DNA of 64,000 bases from Mesorhizobium sp. (GTDB lineage Bacteria > Pseudomonadota > Alphaproteobacteria > Rhizobiales > Rhizobiaceae). The DNA lies in assembly GCF_016793485.1 (NCBI RefSeq), contig NZ_JAEULZ010000016.1:281837-345836 (forward strand), written 5' to 3'. Position 1 is the first letter of the stretch, and each line of letters begins with the position of its first letter. The notes beneath the pieces were generated by a model that saw only the letters and a list, made by a program, of their open reading frames with translations, did not search any database and was not told where the DNA came from. Made by a program: the position numbers and the translations under genes. Shown in pieces: positions 20,740 to 29,881 of the stretch.

Positions 20740-21513
20740 TCAGTAAAGGATGTCCAGCACGCCATCATAAATCAGCTTCACCGCGATCAGCGCAACAGTA
20801 CAATAGGTGAAGGGATAGAATATCTCCGGCCGCATGCGTCGCACCAGCCAGGCGCCGGCCAGCGTGGCCAGAGGCGCGATCGGCATCAGCACGAGCGAAG
20901 CGGTCAGGTTGGTGGCGTCGAACTGGCCGAGCGCGAAATACGGCACCAGCTTCACGGCGTTGGTCACCGCGAAGAAGATCGCCGCCGTCCCGCTCAACAC
21001 CTTCGGGTCGAGCCGCAGCGGCAGCGCGTACACCTGGAAGGGCGGTCCGCCCACGTGGGCGACGAAGCTGGTAAAGCCGGATACGACACCCCAGAAGGCG
21101 GCCGCGATCCTGTTTGGCGTAGCGCTGTGGCCTCTGCCGTGCCGCAATTGCTGGTAGATCCAGCGCAGCACGAAGACGAACGCCACCGCACCGACGATAA
21201 GCCGTACCATGCCCGCGGTGACAACCGCCGCAGTCAGCCAGCCCGCGCCAATTCCGACCATTGCGCCCGGCATCATCGAAATCAGGACGCTGCGGTCATA
21301 GATCCCGCGCCAGGTCCACACCGAGACGATGTCCATGAGACAGAGTATCGGCAGCAGGATCGCCGCAGCCTGCACGGGGCTCATCACCAGCGCCATCAGC
21401 GGAACGCCGACGAAGCCGACCGCCCCGCCGAACCCGCCCTTGGACAGGCCGACGAGGATGACGGCCGGAACAGCGGCCGCGTAGAACCAGGGATCGGTCA
21501 GGAGTGCGTTCAT
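20740..21513 (-). CDS. TauE/SafE-family membrane transporter
   Basis: A 257-residue protein with about eight hydrophobic segments. Typical TauE/SafE features include GLSKGGFGGAVGFVGVP in the first half and a repeat-like GVVSGFTSFVAHVGGPPF in the second half. Family members export sulfite, sulfoacetate or other organosulfur anions. ATG at 21513 gives the usual length; the longer frame to 21588 overlaps the thiE promoter region. Co-directional with the acyl-CoA synthetase, possibly one transcript. Confidence 0.85.
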   Translation of the reverse strand: MNALLTDPWFYAAAVPAVILVGLSKGGFGGAVGFVGVPLMALVMSPVQAAAILLPILCLMDIVSVWTWRGIYDRSVLISMMPGAMVGIGAGWLTAAVVTAGMVRLIVGAVAFVFVLRWIYQQLRHGRGHSATPNRIAAAFWGVVSGFTSFVAHVGGPPFQVYALPLRLDPKVLSGTAAIFFAVTNAVKLVPYFALGQFDATNLTASLVLMPIAPLATLAGAWLVRRMRPEIFYPFTYCTVALIAVKLIYDGVLDILY

Positions 21514-21656
21514 GGGAAGAATGCGTGCGAGAACCGTCGCATTAGCGCTAAAAGCACGCGAAGGCGAATCGAATGTGCGGCTGTTCAAGCCGGATCGCCT
21601 GATCTATGCCGCATTCCAACCAAACTCGCCCGGCATAGGCCGATTCAGGACTCATC

Positions 21657-22319
21657 ATGACCGACACCACGCCGAACCGCTGCCGCATCGTCCTCATCTC
21701 GCCCGCCGGCGAGAGCGCCGACGTTTTTTCCGAAAGGTTCCGCGCCGCGATCGCTGGCGGCGACATCGCCTCGATCATCCTGCCGTCGCATGGCCTCGAT
21801 GAGGCGGCCTACCAGGCCTTTGCCGAAAAGATCGTGCCGATCGCGCAGGAAGCCGGCATCGCCGCGATCATTGTCGATGACACCCGCATCGCGGGCCGCG
21901 TCAGGGCCGATGGCATCCATATCGAGGGTGGCAAGGCGGTTCTTGCCGAGGCGATCGAAAGCTTCCAGGCGAAGATGGCAGTGGGCGTGGGCGGCGTGAA
22001 GACGCGCGACGACGCGCTGGAGTTGGGCGAGGAAAGGCCGGATTACGTATTCTTCGGCAAGTTCGGCTACGACAATCAGCCTGAGGCGCACCAGCGCAAC
22101 CTTTCGCTTGGCGGTTGGTGGGCGGAGATGGTGGAGATTCCGGGTATCGTCATGGCAGGATCCGACCTCGCTTCCATCGAAACCGTAGCCGCGACGGGCA
22201 CCGATTTCGTCGCGCTTTCGGCCGCCGTGTTCGGCCCTGGCGTTGACCCGAAAGCGGCCATTGTCCGTGCCAACGCGATCCTGGACGCCAGCGCGCCCCG
22301 CTTCGAGACGGTGGCATGA
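21657..22319 (+). CDS. ThiE-like thiamine phosphate synthase family protein
   Basis: A 220-residue TIM-barrel protein of the thiamine phosphate synthase/TenI family. Visible are IIVDDTRIAGRVRADGIHI, the counterpart of the NDR..AhLGVHLG segment, and DYVFFGKFG, the counterpart of DYIGFGPV. The family joins HMP-PP and THZ-P to make thiamine phosphate. The pyrophosphate-binding residues differ from canonical ThiE, and it is not with thi genes, so a TenI-like or degenerate role is possible. Its stop overlaps the Sel1 gene start by 4 bases (ATGA). Confidence 0.65.
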   Translation: MTDTTPNRCRIVLISPAGESADVFSERFRAAIAGGDIASIILPSHGLDEAAYQAFAEKIVPIAQEAGIAAIIVDDTRIAGRVRADGIHIEGGKAVLAEAIESFQAKMAVGVGGVKTRDDALELGEERPDYVFFGKFGYDNQPEAHQRNLSLGGWWAEMVEIPGIVMAGSDLASIETVAATGTDFVALSAAVFGPGVDPKAAIVRANAILDASAPRFETVA

Positions 22320-23323
22320 CGAAGCGCTCTGCCATCGCCCTCCTGCTCGCTCTGCTGACCGTAAGCCCGGTGGCCGGCGCGCAGGCTGAGTCGAAGGCGC
22401 CTGACAAGACGACCACCGGGACCACCGGTGCCCCTGAGGATGCTACAGCCACCGCCGAGCAGCCGGGCGCGGTCGATGAGGAGCGTTTCGGCGGCCCGGC
22501 GGCCGACGCGGCCTACGGAGCCTTCCAGCGCGGCCTCTACATGACGGCGCTCAACCTCGCCAAACCCCGTGCGGAAGCCGGAGACTCTGCTGCACAGACG
22601 CTGGTAGCGGAAATCCTGTCGCGCGGGCTTGGCGTGAAGCGCGATGAGGCCGCCGCCGCAAAATGGTACCAGCTTGCCGCCGAGCAGGGCGTTCCGGAAG
22701 CACAATTCCAGTACGCTCTCCTGCTCATAGACGGCCGGTTCGTGAAAAAGGACCCGAACGGCGCCTATGCCCTGATGCAAGCAGCAGCCGAAGCCGGCAA
22801 CCGCATGGCGCAGTTCAATTTTGCGCAGATGGTCGTCCAGCGCGAGCCCGGTCCCACGGGCATGACGAAGGCCGTCGCCTACTATCAGCGCGCAGCGGAC
22901 GCCGGCCTCGCAGATGCCCAGTATGCGATGTCGCAGGTCTATGCTGCCGGCGTCGGCGGCAAGGCAAAGGATGATGTCCAGGCGCGCAGGTGGCTGCTGC
23001 TCGCGGCGCGTCAGAACTACGACACGGCGCAGGTCGACCTAGCGACGTGGCTCGTCGAGGGTCGCGGCGGCCAGCGCGATCTGAAGGCGGGCTTTGAATG
23101 GATGAAGCGGGCGGCCGAAGGTGGCAACGTCGCCGCGCAGAACCGCCTCGCCAAACTCTACATGGGCGGCATTGGCACGGAGCCGGACGCCATCGAGGCT
23201 GCCGCCTGGTATTTTGTCGCCCGCCGCCGTGGGCTGGTCGATGCGGAAATGCAGGATTTCCTCAACGGCAAGACCGACGAGGAGTTAAAGACAGCTCTGG
23301 AGCGCGCCAACAGGCTGCGCTGA
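22316..23323 (+). CDS. Exported Sel1-repeat protein
   Basis: A 335-residue protein. The first 25 residues form a Sec signal peptide ([20 protein letters not shown]). A Thr/Ala/Glu-rich linker leads into about six Sel1-like repeats of 36 residues: [20 protein letters not shown], then [20 protein letters not shown], and others. Sel1 repeats form alpha-solenoid scaffolds for periplasmic protein-protein contacts. Translationally coupled to the upstream ThiE-like gene. The specific partner is unknown. Confidence 0.85.
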   Translation: MTKRSAIALLLALLTVSPVAGAQAESKAPDKTTTGTTGAPEDATATAEQPGAVDEERFGGPAADAAYGAFQRGLYMTALNLAKPRAEAGDSAAQTLVAEILSRGLGVKRDEAAAAKWYQLAAEQGVPEAQFQYALLLIDGRFVKKDPNGAYALMQAAAEAGNRMAQFNFAQMVVQREPGPTGMTKAVAYYQRAADAGLADAQYAMSQVYAAGVGGKAKDDVQARRWLLLAARQNYDTAQVDLATWLVEGRGGQRDLKAGFEWMKRAAEGGNVAAQNRLAKLYMGGIGTEPDAIEAAAWYFVARRRGLVDAEMQDFLNGKTDEELKTALERANRLR

Positions 23324-23421
23324 TCTTTGCCAGCTTGCGGCGCTTGCCTCTCCCGGCGATTTATGGTCATGGAAGCGCCGAAACGCGCCGGACGCGCGCG
23401 AAAATTCCGGAAATCGAGAGC

Positions 23422-23988
23422 ATGGCCAAGATAAACGGCAACGAAATCCGTCCGGGTACCGTCATCGAACATCAGGGCGGGCTCTGGGTTGCGGTCAAGA
23501 CCAATACCGTGAAGCCCGGCAAGGGCGGCGCCTACAACCAGGTCGAACTGAAGAACCTCGTCACCGGCACCAAGCTCAACGAGCGCTTCCGCTCCGACGA
23601 GAAGGTCGACGAAACGCGGCTCGACCTCAAGGATTTCTCCTTCCTCTACGAACAGGGTGACCAGCTCGTCTTCATGGACACCGAAAGCTACGAGCAGCTC
23701 GAACTGGCGAAGGATTTCGTCGGCGATCGCGCCGCCTTCCTGCAGGACGGCATGATGGTCACCGTACGCCTCTACGGCGAGAAGCCGATTGGCGTGGCGC
23801 TGCCTGATCAGGTTACGCTCGCAATCACAGAGGCCGACCCGGTGGTCAAGGGTCAGACGGCGGCGTCCTCTTACAAGCCGGCTGTGCTGGAGAACGGCAT
23901 CCGCATCCTCGTTCCCCCCTTTATCTCGACAGGCGAACGCGTCATCGTCGACACCAACGAACTCACCTACATCCGTAGGGCGGACTGA
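23422..23988 (+). CDS. efp: Translation elongation factor P
   Basis: A 188-residue protein, exactly the usual EF-P length, beginning [20 protein letters not shown]. Domain I carries KPGKGGA with Lys34, the site that is beta-lysylated in many bacteria. Domains II and III follow, ending in [15 protein letters not shown]. It relieves ribosome stalling at polyproline stretches; the Pro-rich TolA made in this window would be one client type. The upstream frame extension to 23098 overlaps the Sel1 gene and is spurious. Confidence 0.97.
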   Translation: MAKINGNEIRPGTVIEHQGGLWVAVKTNTVKPGKGGAYNQVELKNLVTGTKLNERFRSDEKVDETRLDLKDFSFLYEQGDQLVFMDTESYEQLELAKDFVGDRAAFLQDGMMVTVRLYGEKPIGVALPDQVTLAITEADPVVKGQTAASSYKPAVLENGIRILVPPFISTGERVIVDTNELTYIRRAD

Positions 23989-23990
23989 TC

Positions 23991-24785
23991 ATGGCACGCT
24001 CGGCACTCCTCAACGTCATGGTCCAGGCCGCCATGAAGGCCGGCCGCTCGCTCTCGCGCGATTTCGGCGAGGTGCAGAACCTTCAGGTTTCGCTGAAAGG
24101 CCCCGGCGACTATGTCAGTCAAGCCGACCGGAAGGCCGAGGAGATCATCCACGCCGAGCTTTCACGCGCCCGGCCGGGTTACGCCTTCCTGATGGAAGAG
24201 CGCGGCGTCGTGGAGGGCGAGGACGACCAGCATCGCTGGATCGTCGATCCGCTCGACGGCACCACCAACTTCCTGCACGGCATCCCTATCTTCTCGATTT
24301 CCATCGCTCTCGAGCGCCAGGGGCAGATTGTTGCCGGCGTCATCTATAACCCGGCGATGGACGAGCTCTACACCGCCGAGCGCGGTGGCGGCGCGTTCCT
24401 CAACGACCGTCGCCTGCGCGTCTCCGGACGCACCAAGCTGTCGGACTCAGTCATTGGCTGTGGCATCCCGCATCTTGGCCGCGGTCATCACGGTAATTTC
24501 CTGGTCGAACTGCGCAACGTCATGGGCGAGGTCGCCGGCATCCGCCGCCTTGGCTCCGCCGCGCTCGACCTCGCCTATGTCGCGGCCGGCCGCATGGACG
24601 GCTTCTGGGAGCCGGCTCTTGCGCCCTGGGACATGGCCGCCGGCATCCTCCTCATCCGCGAGGCGGGCGGCTTCTGCTCCGACATGGAAGGCGGACAGGA
24701 GATGTTCGACAAGGGCTCCATCGCCGCCGGCAACGAGGCCATCCACAAGACGCTCCTGAAGACGCTGAAGAAGCCGATACGCTGA
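23991..24785 (+). CDS. suhB: Inositol monophosphatase family protein
   Basis: A 264-residue Mg-dependent sugar-phosphate phosphatase. The metal-binding motif IVDPLDGTTNFLHGIP and the second motif WDMAAGILLIREAGG are both intact, as is the early acidic EERG segment. It hydrolyses inositol-1-phosphate or similar sugar phosphates; the E. coli homologue SuhB also helps rRNA antitermination. It starts 2 bases after the efp stop and is probably co-transcribed with it. Confidence 0.9.
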   Translation: MARSALLNVMVQAAMKAGRSLSRDFGEVQNLQVSLKGPGDYVSQADRKAEEIIHAELSRARPGYAFLMEERGVVEGEDDQHRWIVDPLDGTTNFLHGIPIFSISIALERQGQIVAGVIYNPAMDELYTAERGGGAFLNDRRLRVSGRTKLSDSVIGCGIPHLGRGHHGNFLVELRNVMGEVAGIRRLGSAALDLAYVAAGRMDGFWEPALAPWDMAAGILLIREAGGFCSDMEGGQEMFDKGSIAAGNEAIHKTLLKTLKKPIR

Positions 24786-24864
24786 TCTCAACCCGGCCTG
24801 CGGCATCTCGCCCGGGTTGTGACTCCCTGTCCATGGCGCTCATATTGGGTCCCCAGGGATGGCC

Positions 24865-25533
24865 ATGACCGAACCGATGAACCTGCCTTTCAGGGGCCGC
24901 TTACACTATTCCCGCGCGGAGCTGATCGCGGACGGGTTGGTGCATGCCGTCGGCATCGTGCTGGCGATCGCGGCGGGTTCGGCACTCCTGTCGCTTTCGT
25001 TGTTCTATGCAGGGCCGGGTGAATACGCCGCCGCGGTCTTCTACGTTGTCTCGCTGCTCACCGTGCTTTCCGTCTCGCTGGCCTACAATCTCTGGCCGCT
25101 GACCCCGGTCAAATGGGTGCTGCGCCGCTTCGACCACGCGGCGATCTACCTGCTGATTGCCGCAACCTACACCCCCTTCCTCGCGCAACTCGGGCCCGAC
25201 GCCTGGCTGATGATCGCGCTCGTCTGGGGCGGCGCGCTTGCCGGCATGGCGATCAAGCTCTTCCTGCCAGGGCGCTTCGATCGCCTTGCGATCATCTTCT
25301 ATCTCGCGATCGGCTGGAGCGGCATCGTCGTCGCCGGCCCGTTGATGGAGACGCTGCCCCCGGCCACGATGGCCCTCATCCTCGCAGGCGGCGTCGCTTA
25401 TTCCAGCGGCGTGATCTTCTTCATATGGCAGGGCCTGCGCTACCAGAACGCCGTCTGGCACGGCTTCGTGGTCGCTGGCGCGGGCCTGCATTGTGCCGCG
25501 ATCTTCAACTGCCTTGTCGTCGCGCGTCTCTGA
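24865..25533 (+). CDS. Hemolysin III / PAQR-family membrane protein
   Basis: About 222 residues with seven predicted transmembrane helices. The motif YSRAELIADGLVHAVG precedes helix 1, and RFDHAAIYLLIAATYTPF matches the conserved Asp-His and Tyr-Thr-Pro region of the family. Bacterial members are probably zinc-dependent lipid hydrolases rather than toxins. The ATG at 24865 has AGGGA at a normal distance; an ATG at 24859 adds two residues. Confidence 0.87.
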   Translation: MTEPMNLPFRGRLHYSRAELIADGLVHAVGIVLAIAAGSALLSLSLFYAGPGEYAAAVFYVVSLLTVLSVSLAYNLWPLTPVKWVLRRFDHAAIYLLIAATYTPFLAQLGPDAWLMIALVWGGALAGMAIKLFLPGRFDRLAIIFYLAIGWSGIVVAGPLMETLPPATMALILAGGVAYSSGVIFFIWQGLRYQNAVWHGFVVAGAGLHCAAIFNCLVVARL

Positions 25534-25615
25534 AGGCCTTCCGGACTTCCATTTTCGTCATAATTCCGCTTAGAGTCCCGGCCATTGCATCGCCGGGAAC
25601 GGAATCGGGGCGAGA

Positions 25616-26635
25616 ATGGGCATTTTGAGAAGCCTGGGCCTGACAGGCTCGTCGGACGTGATGGACTACGACCCTCACCGGCTCTCCAGCCCGCAGGTGT
25701 TCGTCCTGTCGATGTTGGTATTCCTGGCCATCGTCGCCTTTATCGCGGCGATCCTGACGCGCCAGATCATGGCTGCCTTCGTCACCAATCCCGGCCTGAA
25801 TGGGCTGATCTTCGGCGTCCTGATCGTCGGCATCCTGCTGACCTTCCAGCAGACGGTCCGCCTTTTCCGCGAAGTGCGCTGGGTGAATTCGTTCCGCGCC
25901 GGCTCGGAAGTCACCGACCCCGTGCTGCTCGCGCCGATGAAGGCGTTGCTGTCGCGCTCGTCCTCCATGGCGCTTTCGACCAACTCGATGCGCTCGATCC
26001 TCGATTCCATCGCCAACCGGCTGGATGAAAGCCGCGACATCTCGCGCTATCTCATCGGTCTTCTGGTGTTCCTCGGCCTGCTTGGCACCTTCTGGGGCCT
26101 GCTGGAGACGATCGGCTCGATCAGCGAGACGATCCAGTCGCTCGATCCTGGAACCGGCGACACCAACGCCGTTCTGGACGCGCTGAAGGCAGGTCTTGCA
26201 GCCCCGTTGTCAGGCATGGGCACTGCCTTTTCGTCTTCACTGTTCGGTCTCTCCGGTTCGCTGGTGCTCGGCTTCCTCGACCTGCAGGCCGGCCGCGCCC
26301 AGACCCGCTTCTACACCGAACTCGAAAACTGGCTGTCCTCGGTCACCGACCTGTCGTCCGACATCGTTTCGGTCGACGGGAAGGGTGAGACCTCGGACGA
26401 GATTCGCGCGTTGTCAGAACGCCTGCGCAGCATGCAGGAAGGAGGCGGCTCGAGCCCGCGCGTCGCCACCGCCATGGCCAACCTTGCAGACGGCATCTCC
26501 GGCCTCGTCAAGAACATGCGCTCGGAACAGCAGATCATGCGCGACTGGGTAGAGGCTCAGTCGGAGGAGCAGAAGGCGATGCGGCGTACGCTGGAGCGTT
26601 TGGCCGAGACGCTGAAGAACCAGGAACGCAGCTAG
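25616..26635 (+). CDS. MotA/TolQ/ExbB-like membrane protein of an orphan motor pair
   Basis: A 339-residue membrane protein. Helices occur near residues 30-50 and 60-82, then GLLVFLGLLGTFWGLLETIG (about 147-166) and a fourth at SLFGLSGSLVLGFLDL. The latter pair plus APLSGMGTAFSSSLFG form the MotA/ExbB channel domain. A cytoplasmic C-terminal helical tail of about 100 residues follows. It pairs with the downstream MotB/OmpA-like protein and probably forms a proton-driven stator-like complex. No flagellar gene is nearby. The family is seen in rhizobia without a defined role. Confidence 0.75.
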   Translation: MGILRSLGLTGSSDVMDYDPHRLSSPQVFVLSMLVFLAIVAFIAAILTRQIMAAFVTNPGLNGLIFGVLIVGILLTFQQTVRLFREVRWVNSFRAGSEVTDPVLLAPMKALLSRSSSMALSTNSMRSILDSIANRLDESRDISRYLIGLLVFLGLLGTFWGLLETIGSISETIQSLDPGTGDTNAVLDALKAGLAAPLSGMGTAFSSSLFGLSGSLVLGFLDLQAGRAQTRFYTELENWLSSVTDLSSDIVSVDGKGETSDEIRALSERLRSMQEGGGSSPRVATAMANLADGISGLVKNMRSEQQIMRDWVEAQSEEQKAMRRTLERLAETLKNQERS

Positions 26636-26683
26636 AGCATGATCCCTAAGAGTGGATACCGGTTTTCGGGAAAGATCATGCTC
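26635..26683. repeat. 49-bp dispersed palindrome between the motor-like genes
   Basis: Perfect 10-bp terminal inverted repeats GAGCATGATC and GATCATGCTC enclose an inner GGATACCGGTTTTCGGG-type core. It begins on the last base of the upstream stop codon. Related copies occur at 59203 and 62585, and a second variant at 29823. Likely a rhizobial intergenic palindrome that can fold in mRNA. Confidence 0.75.
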
Positions 26684-26699
26684 AAACTAGGATTCTAAC

Positions 26700-27731
26700 A
26701 TGGCCCTGGCGAAGGGGAGGCGGAGCGCCCGCCACGTCGATTACTGGCCGGGCTTCGTCGATGCGCTCTCGACGCTGCTGCTGGCCATCATGTTCCTGCT
26801 TTCGGTCTTCGTGCTGGCGCAGTTCCTGCTCAGCCGCGAGATCAGCGGCCGCGACCAGGTGCTTGCGCGGCTGAACTCGCAGATCAACGAACTGACGCAG
26901 CTTCTGGCGCTGGAGCAGGGCAACACGCAGGACGCCCAGGACTCGGTCGCGAGCCTGCAGGCGTCGTTGTCCGCTGCCGAAAGCGAGCGCTCCCGCCTGC
27001 AACAGCTTCTCGACCAGGGCGCCGGCGCGGACTCCGAGGCGAATGCCCGCATCGGCACATTGAGCGGCGAACTCGACGCCCAGCGGCAGATCAGCCAGCG
27101 CGCGCTCAGCCAGGTCGAGTTGCTCAATCAGCAAATCCTGGCCCTGCGCAAGCAGATTGCGGCGCTCGAGGATGCCCTCGATGTCTCGGAAGCGCGCGAC
27201 CGCGAATCCAACACCAAGATCGCCGATCTCGGCCGCCGGTTGAACGTCGCGCTGGCGCAGCGCGTACAGGAGCTGAACCGCTATCGTTCCGACTTCTTCG
27301 GCCGGCTGCGCGAAATCCTGTCCGACCGCGAGAACATCCGCATCGTCGGCGACCGCTTTGTTTTCCAGTCAGAGGTGCTGTTCCCGTCGGGCTCGGAGGT
27401 CATAAACCCGGCCGGCCGGGTCGAGATGCAAAAGCTCGCCGAGGCGATCATCGAGTTGCAGCGAGAGATTCCGCCCGAGATCAACTGGGTCCTGCGCGTC
27501 GACGGCCACACCGACAACATCCCCGTATCAGGCAACCGTCGCTGGACAGACAACTGGGAGCTGTCGTCCGCGCGCGCCACTTCTGTGGTCAAGTTCCTGA
27601 TCCAGAACGGCGTCCCGGCAAACCGGCTGGTCGCCGCGGGCTTCGGAGAGTTCCAGCCGCTCGACACGGCCGACACCGCCGCCGCCCGGGCCGCCAACCG
27701 TCGCATCGAGTTGAAGCTGACCGAGCGCTGA
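26700..27731 (+). CDS. MotB-like protein with OmpA peptidoglycan-binding domain
   Basis: A 343-residue protein. One helix near residues 18-42 contains YWPGFVDALSTLLLAIMFLL, with an Asp at the position of the MotB proton-binding residue. A long coiled coil follows (about 50-190). A C-terminal OmpA-like domain carries RVDGHTDNIPVSGNRRWTDN and a late AARAANRRIELKL, as in MotB. It probably anchors the upstream MotA-like channel to peptidoglycan. The coiled coil is much longer than in flagellar MotB. Confidence 0.8.
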   Translation: MALAKGRRSARHVDYWPGFVDALSTLLLAIMFLLSVFVLAQFLLSREISGRDQVLARLNSQINELTQLLALEQGNTQDAQDSVASLQASLSAAESERSRLQQLLDQGAGADSEANARIGTLSGELDAQRQISQRALSQVELLNQQILALRKQIAALEDALDVSEARDRESNTKIADLGRRLNVALAQRVQELNRYRSDFFGRLREILSDRENIRIVGDRFVFQSEVLFPSGSEVINPAGRVEMQKLAEAIIELQREIPPEINWVLRVDGHTDNIPVSGNRRWTDNWELSSARATSVVKFLIQNGVPANRLVAAGFGEFQPLDTADTAAARAANRRIELKLTER

Positions 27732-27752
27732 CGCGCCCGGCCGGCCTCGTGG

Positions 27753-28754
27753 CTACAAGAAGGCGGGAATAACCTCGCGTCCGTAGCCGGCGATGATCTC
27801 TTCTTCCATGCCGCTGTCGAGATAGATGTTGAACTGCGTTACGCCGGCATCCTTCAGCTTGCCGATCTTGGCGATGTGTTCCGCCGGCTCGCCGAGCACG
27901 CAGAAATTCTCGACAACGTCGGGCGTGATGAAGTCGAGATATGGATTGCTGCTCTGGCCGTGCTTGGAATAGTCGTAGCCGCGCCGCTTCTCGATGTAGC
28001 TGGTCAGGCTTTCCGGCACGAGGCTGGTGTCCTTGCCATACTTCTCCACGATGTCGGCGACATGGTTGCCGACCATCGCGGGGAACCACTTCGTCGCTTC
28101 GATCGCCTTGTCCTTGGGACCAAAATAGGCCGGCGCGCAGGACATCGAGCGGAAGCCCGACATGTCGCGCCCCGCCGCCTTGCCGGCGTCCAGGCACTGG
28201 TCCGTGAACCACTTGCACAGGCCAGGCTCCGCGATCTGGAGGACCACGCCGTCGGCATGCTCGCCCGCCGTCTTCAGCGCCAGCGGTCCGTAGGCCGCGA
28301 TCCACGCCGGCATTTCGTGGCCGACGGCCCAGGGAAACTTCACCGGCTCCGGCGACTCGCCGTAGACGACCTCGTCGCCGCGCACCATCGCCTTGGTCTT
28401 GGCGATGAACTCGGCAACGCGAGCCAGCGTCGCCGGCTTGAAGCCCATCACCCTGCGCGAGGAATCGCCGCGCCCGACGCCGAGGTCGAAGCGGCCGCCG
28501 CTCTGCTTCGACAGGGAGCCGAAGATCGAGGCCGCAACCGACCAGTCGCGAACGTCGGGGTTGGTGACCAGCGGGCCGAAGCGCATGTCCTTCGTGTGTT
28601 CCAGGCACATGGCGATGGCCGCGTAGCAGTCGCGCCAGAGAATGTGCGAGTCGTAGAACCAGCAATAGCTGAAGCCGGCATATTCCGCCGCCCGCACCAG
28701 ATAGCGCGCGCGCTCCGGTTCGACGACGCCCTTGAATGTGATCCCGAATTCCAT
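27753..28754 (-). CDS. Luciferase-like F420-dependent oxidoreductase
   Basis: A 333-residue LLM-class TIM-barrel protein starting MEFGITFKGVVEPERARYLV. Motifs include GRFDLGVGRGDSSRRVMGF and a C-terminal GEPAEHIAKIGKL. It resembles the F420-dependent CPS_4043-type group within the luciferase-like superfamily. Family members transfer hydride between F420 and an organic substrate. It is the last gene of the F420 cluster, 35 bases after fgd, with GAAGGGGAG upstream of its start. FMN use cannot be excluded from sequence, but the context strongly favours F420. The substrate is unknown. Confidence 0.75.
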   Translation of the reverse strand: MEFGITFKGVVEPERARYLVRAAEYAGFSYCWFYDSHILWRDCYAAIAMCLEHTKDMRFGPLVTNPDVRDWSVAASIFGSLSKQSGGRFDLGVGRGDSSRRVMGFKPATLARVAEFIAKTKAMVRGDEVVYGESPEPVKFPWAVGHEMPAWIAAYGPLALKTAGEHADGVVLQIAEPGLCKWFTDQCLDAGKAAGRDMSGFRSMSCAPAYFGPKDKAIEATKWFPAMVGNHVADIVEKYGKDTSLVPESLTSYIEKRRGYDYSKHGQSSNPYLDFITPDVVENFCVLGEPAEHIAKIGKLKDAGVTQFNIYLDSGMEEEIIAGYGREVIPAFL

Positions 28755-28789
28755 GTCAGTCTCCCCTTCTTTTCTGATGCCGACCGTGG

Positions 28790-29797
28790 TCAGCCGAATG
28801 CCTTGCGCAGGCGCGGCAGCACCTGCTCCGAATAAAGTTTCAGGAACCGTTTCTGGTCGTGTCCCGGCGCATGGAAGACCAGATGGTTGAAGCCGAGGTC
28901 CACATAGGGCCTGATCTTCTCGACATGCTCGTCCGGATCGGTCGAGACGATCCAGCGCTTCGCCGCGCGCTCGATGGGAAGCGCGTCGGCGAGCTTCTCC
29001 ATCTCGAGGGGATCCTCGACCGACATTTTTTCCTCCGGCGACAGCGAAAGTGCCGCCCAGAAACGCGTGTCCTGCAGCGCCCGCTCGCGGTCCGTGTCGA
29101 ACGACACTTTCATCTCGATCATCCGATCAATCGAGTCGGGCGCGCGGCCCGCGGTTTCAAGTCCCGCAGACACATTGGGCAGCAGCGTCTCGCTGTAAAG
29201 CTCGGGCGCCTTGCCGCTCGTGCAGATGAAGCCGTCGGCGACGCGCCCCGCATATTTTGCGATCTGCGGCCCCGCCCCCGCGACATAGATCAGCACAGGC
29301 TGGTCCGGTCGATCGTAGATCGTCGCGTTCTCGGTCTGGTAGAACTGGCCCTCGAAGCTGACGCGCTCCTCGCTCAGCAGCCTGCGCATCAGGTCGACCG
29401 ACTCGCGCAACCGCGCGAACCGTTCCTTCAGCTCCGGCCACACGACTTTTGTTGCCGGAACCTCGTTGAGGGATTCGCCAGTGCCTATGCCGAGGATCAA
29501 TCGTCCCGGAAACAGCGAGCCCAGCGTCCCGAAGGACTGCGCCACGATTGAGGGATGATAGCGGAAAGTCGGCGTCAGCACGCTCGTGCCCATCATGATG
29601 CGCGACGTCTTCGCGCCTAGTGCTCCGAGCCACGACATGGCAAAAGGCGCATGGCCGCCGGTATGCCGCCAAGGCTGGAAATGGTCGCTGATGAAGACGG
29701 AATCGAAACCGGCCGCCTCGGCCGCCACCGAATTGTCGAGCAGTTCGGACGGGTTGAACTGTTCGGCCGAAGCCTTGTAGCCAAGCTTGAGTTCCAT
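28790..29797 (-). CDS. fgd: F420-dependent glucose-6-phosphate dehydrogenase (FGD-like)
   Basis: A 335-residue protein from the ATG at 29797, preceded by GGGAGAAGG. It begins [14 protein letters not shown] and closely follows the mycobacterial FGD1 sequence recalled from the family. Asp38, His39, Trp43 and Glu108 match the FGD active-site Asp39/His40/Trp44/Glu109. Lys196 (TSGK), Lys257 (PEEKMS) and Arg281 (AAKRW) match the three basic residues that bind the sugar phosphate. It should oxidise glucose-6-phosphate to 6-phosphogluconolactone and reduce F420. Other sugar-6-phosphates, or an alcohol-dehydrogenase role as in FGD paralogues, remain possible. Confidence 0.82.
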   Translation of the reverse strand: MELKLGYKASAEQFNPSELLDNSVAAEAAGFDSVFISDHFQPWRHTGGHAPFAMSWLGALGAKTSRIMMGTSVLTPTFRYHPSIVAQSFGTLGSLFPGRLILGIGTGESLNEVPATKVVWPELKERFARLRESVDLMRRLLSEERVSFEGQFYQTENATIYDRPDQPVLIYVAGAGPQIAKYAGRVADGFICTSGKAPELYSETLLPNVSAGLETAGRAPDSIDRMIEMKVSFDTDRERALQDTRFWAALSLSPEEKMSVEDPLEMEKLADALPIERAAKRWIVSTDPDEHVEKIRPYVDLGFNHLVFHAPGHDQKRFLKLYSEQVLPRLRKAFG

Positions 29798-29822
29798 CGC
29801 GCCTTCTCCCGTATCCTCCAAA

Positions 29823-29866
29823 GCAATTCCAGGAAAAGTGCGTAGCGGTTTTCCGTCCGGAATTGC
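29823..29866. repeat. 44-bp intergenic palindrome between cofCE and fgd
   Basis: Terminal repeats GCAATTCC (29823-29830) and GGAATTGC (29859-29866) enclose AGGAAAAGTG...GCGGTTTTCC. It resembles common rhizobial intergenic palindromes and shares the CGGTTTTC core with the element at 26635. It lies in the only sizeable gap of the F420 operon and could attenuate or stabilise the mRNA. Confidence 0.65.
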
Positions 29867-29881
29867 GTAAAAACAAACTAT

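Noticed and set aside
18917-20746. 609-residue open frame opposite the acyl-CoA synthetase
   Set aside because: Composition is that of an antisense shadow; the synthetase motifs are clear.
25616-27731. Zorya-type defence system (ZorAB)
   Set aside because: Only a MotA/MotB-like pair is present; no helicase or nuclease partner genes (ZorC, ZorD, ZorE) lie next to it.
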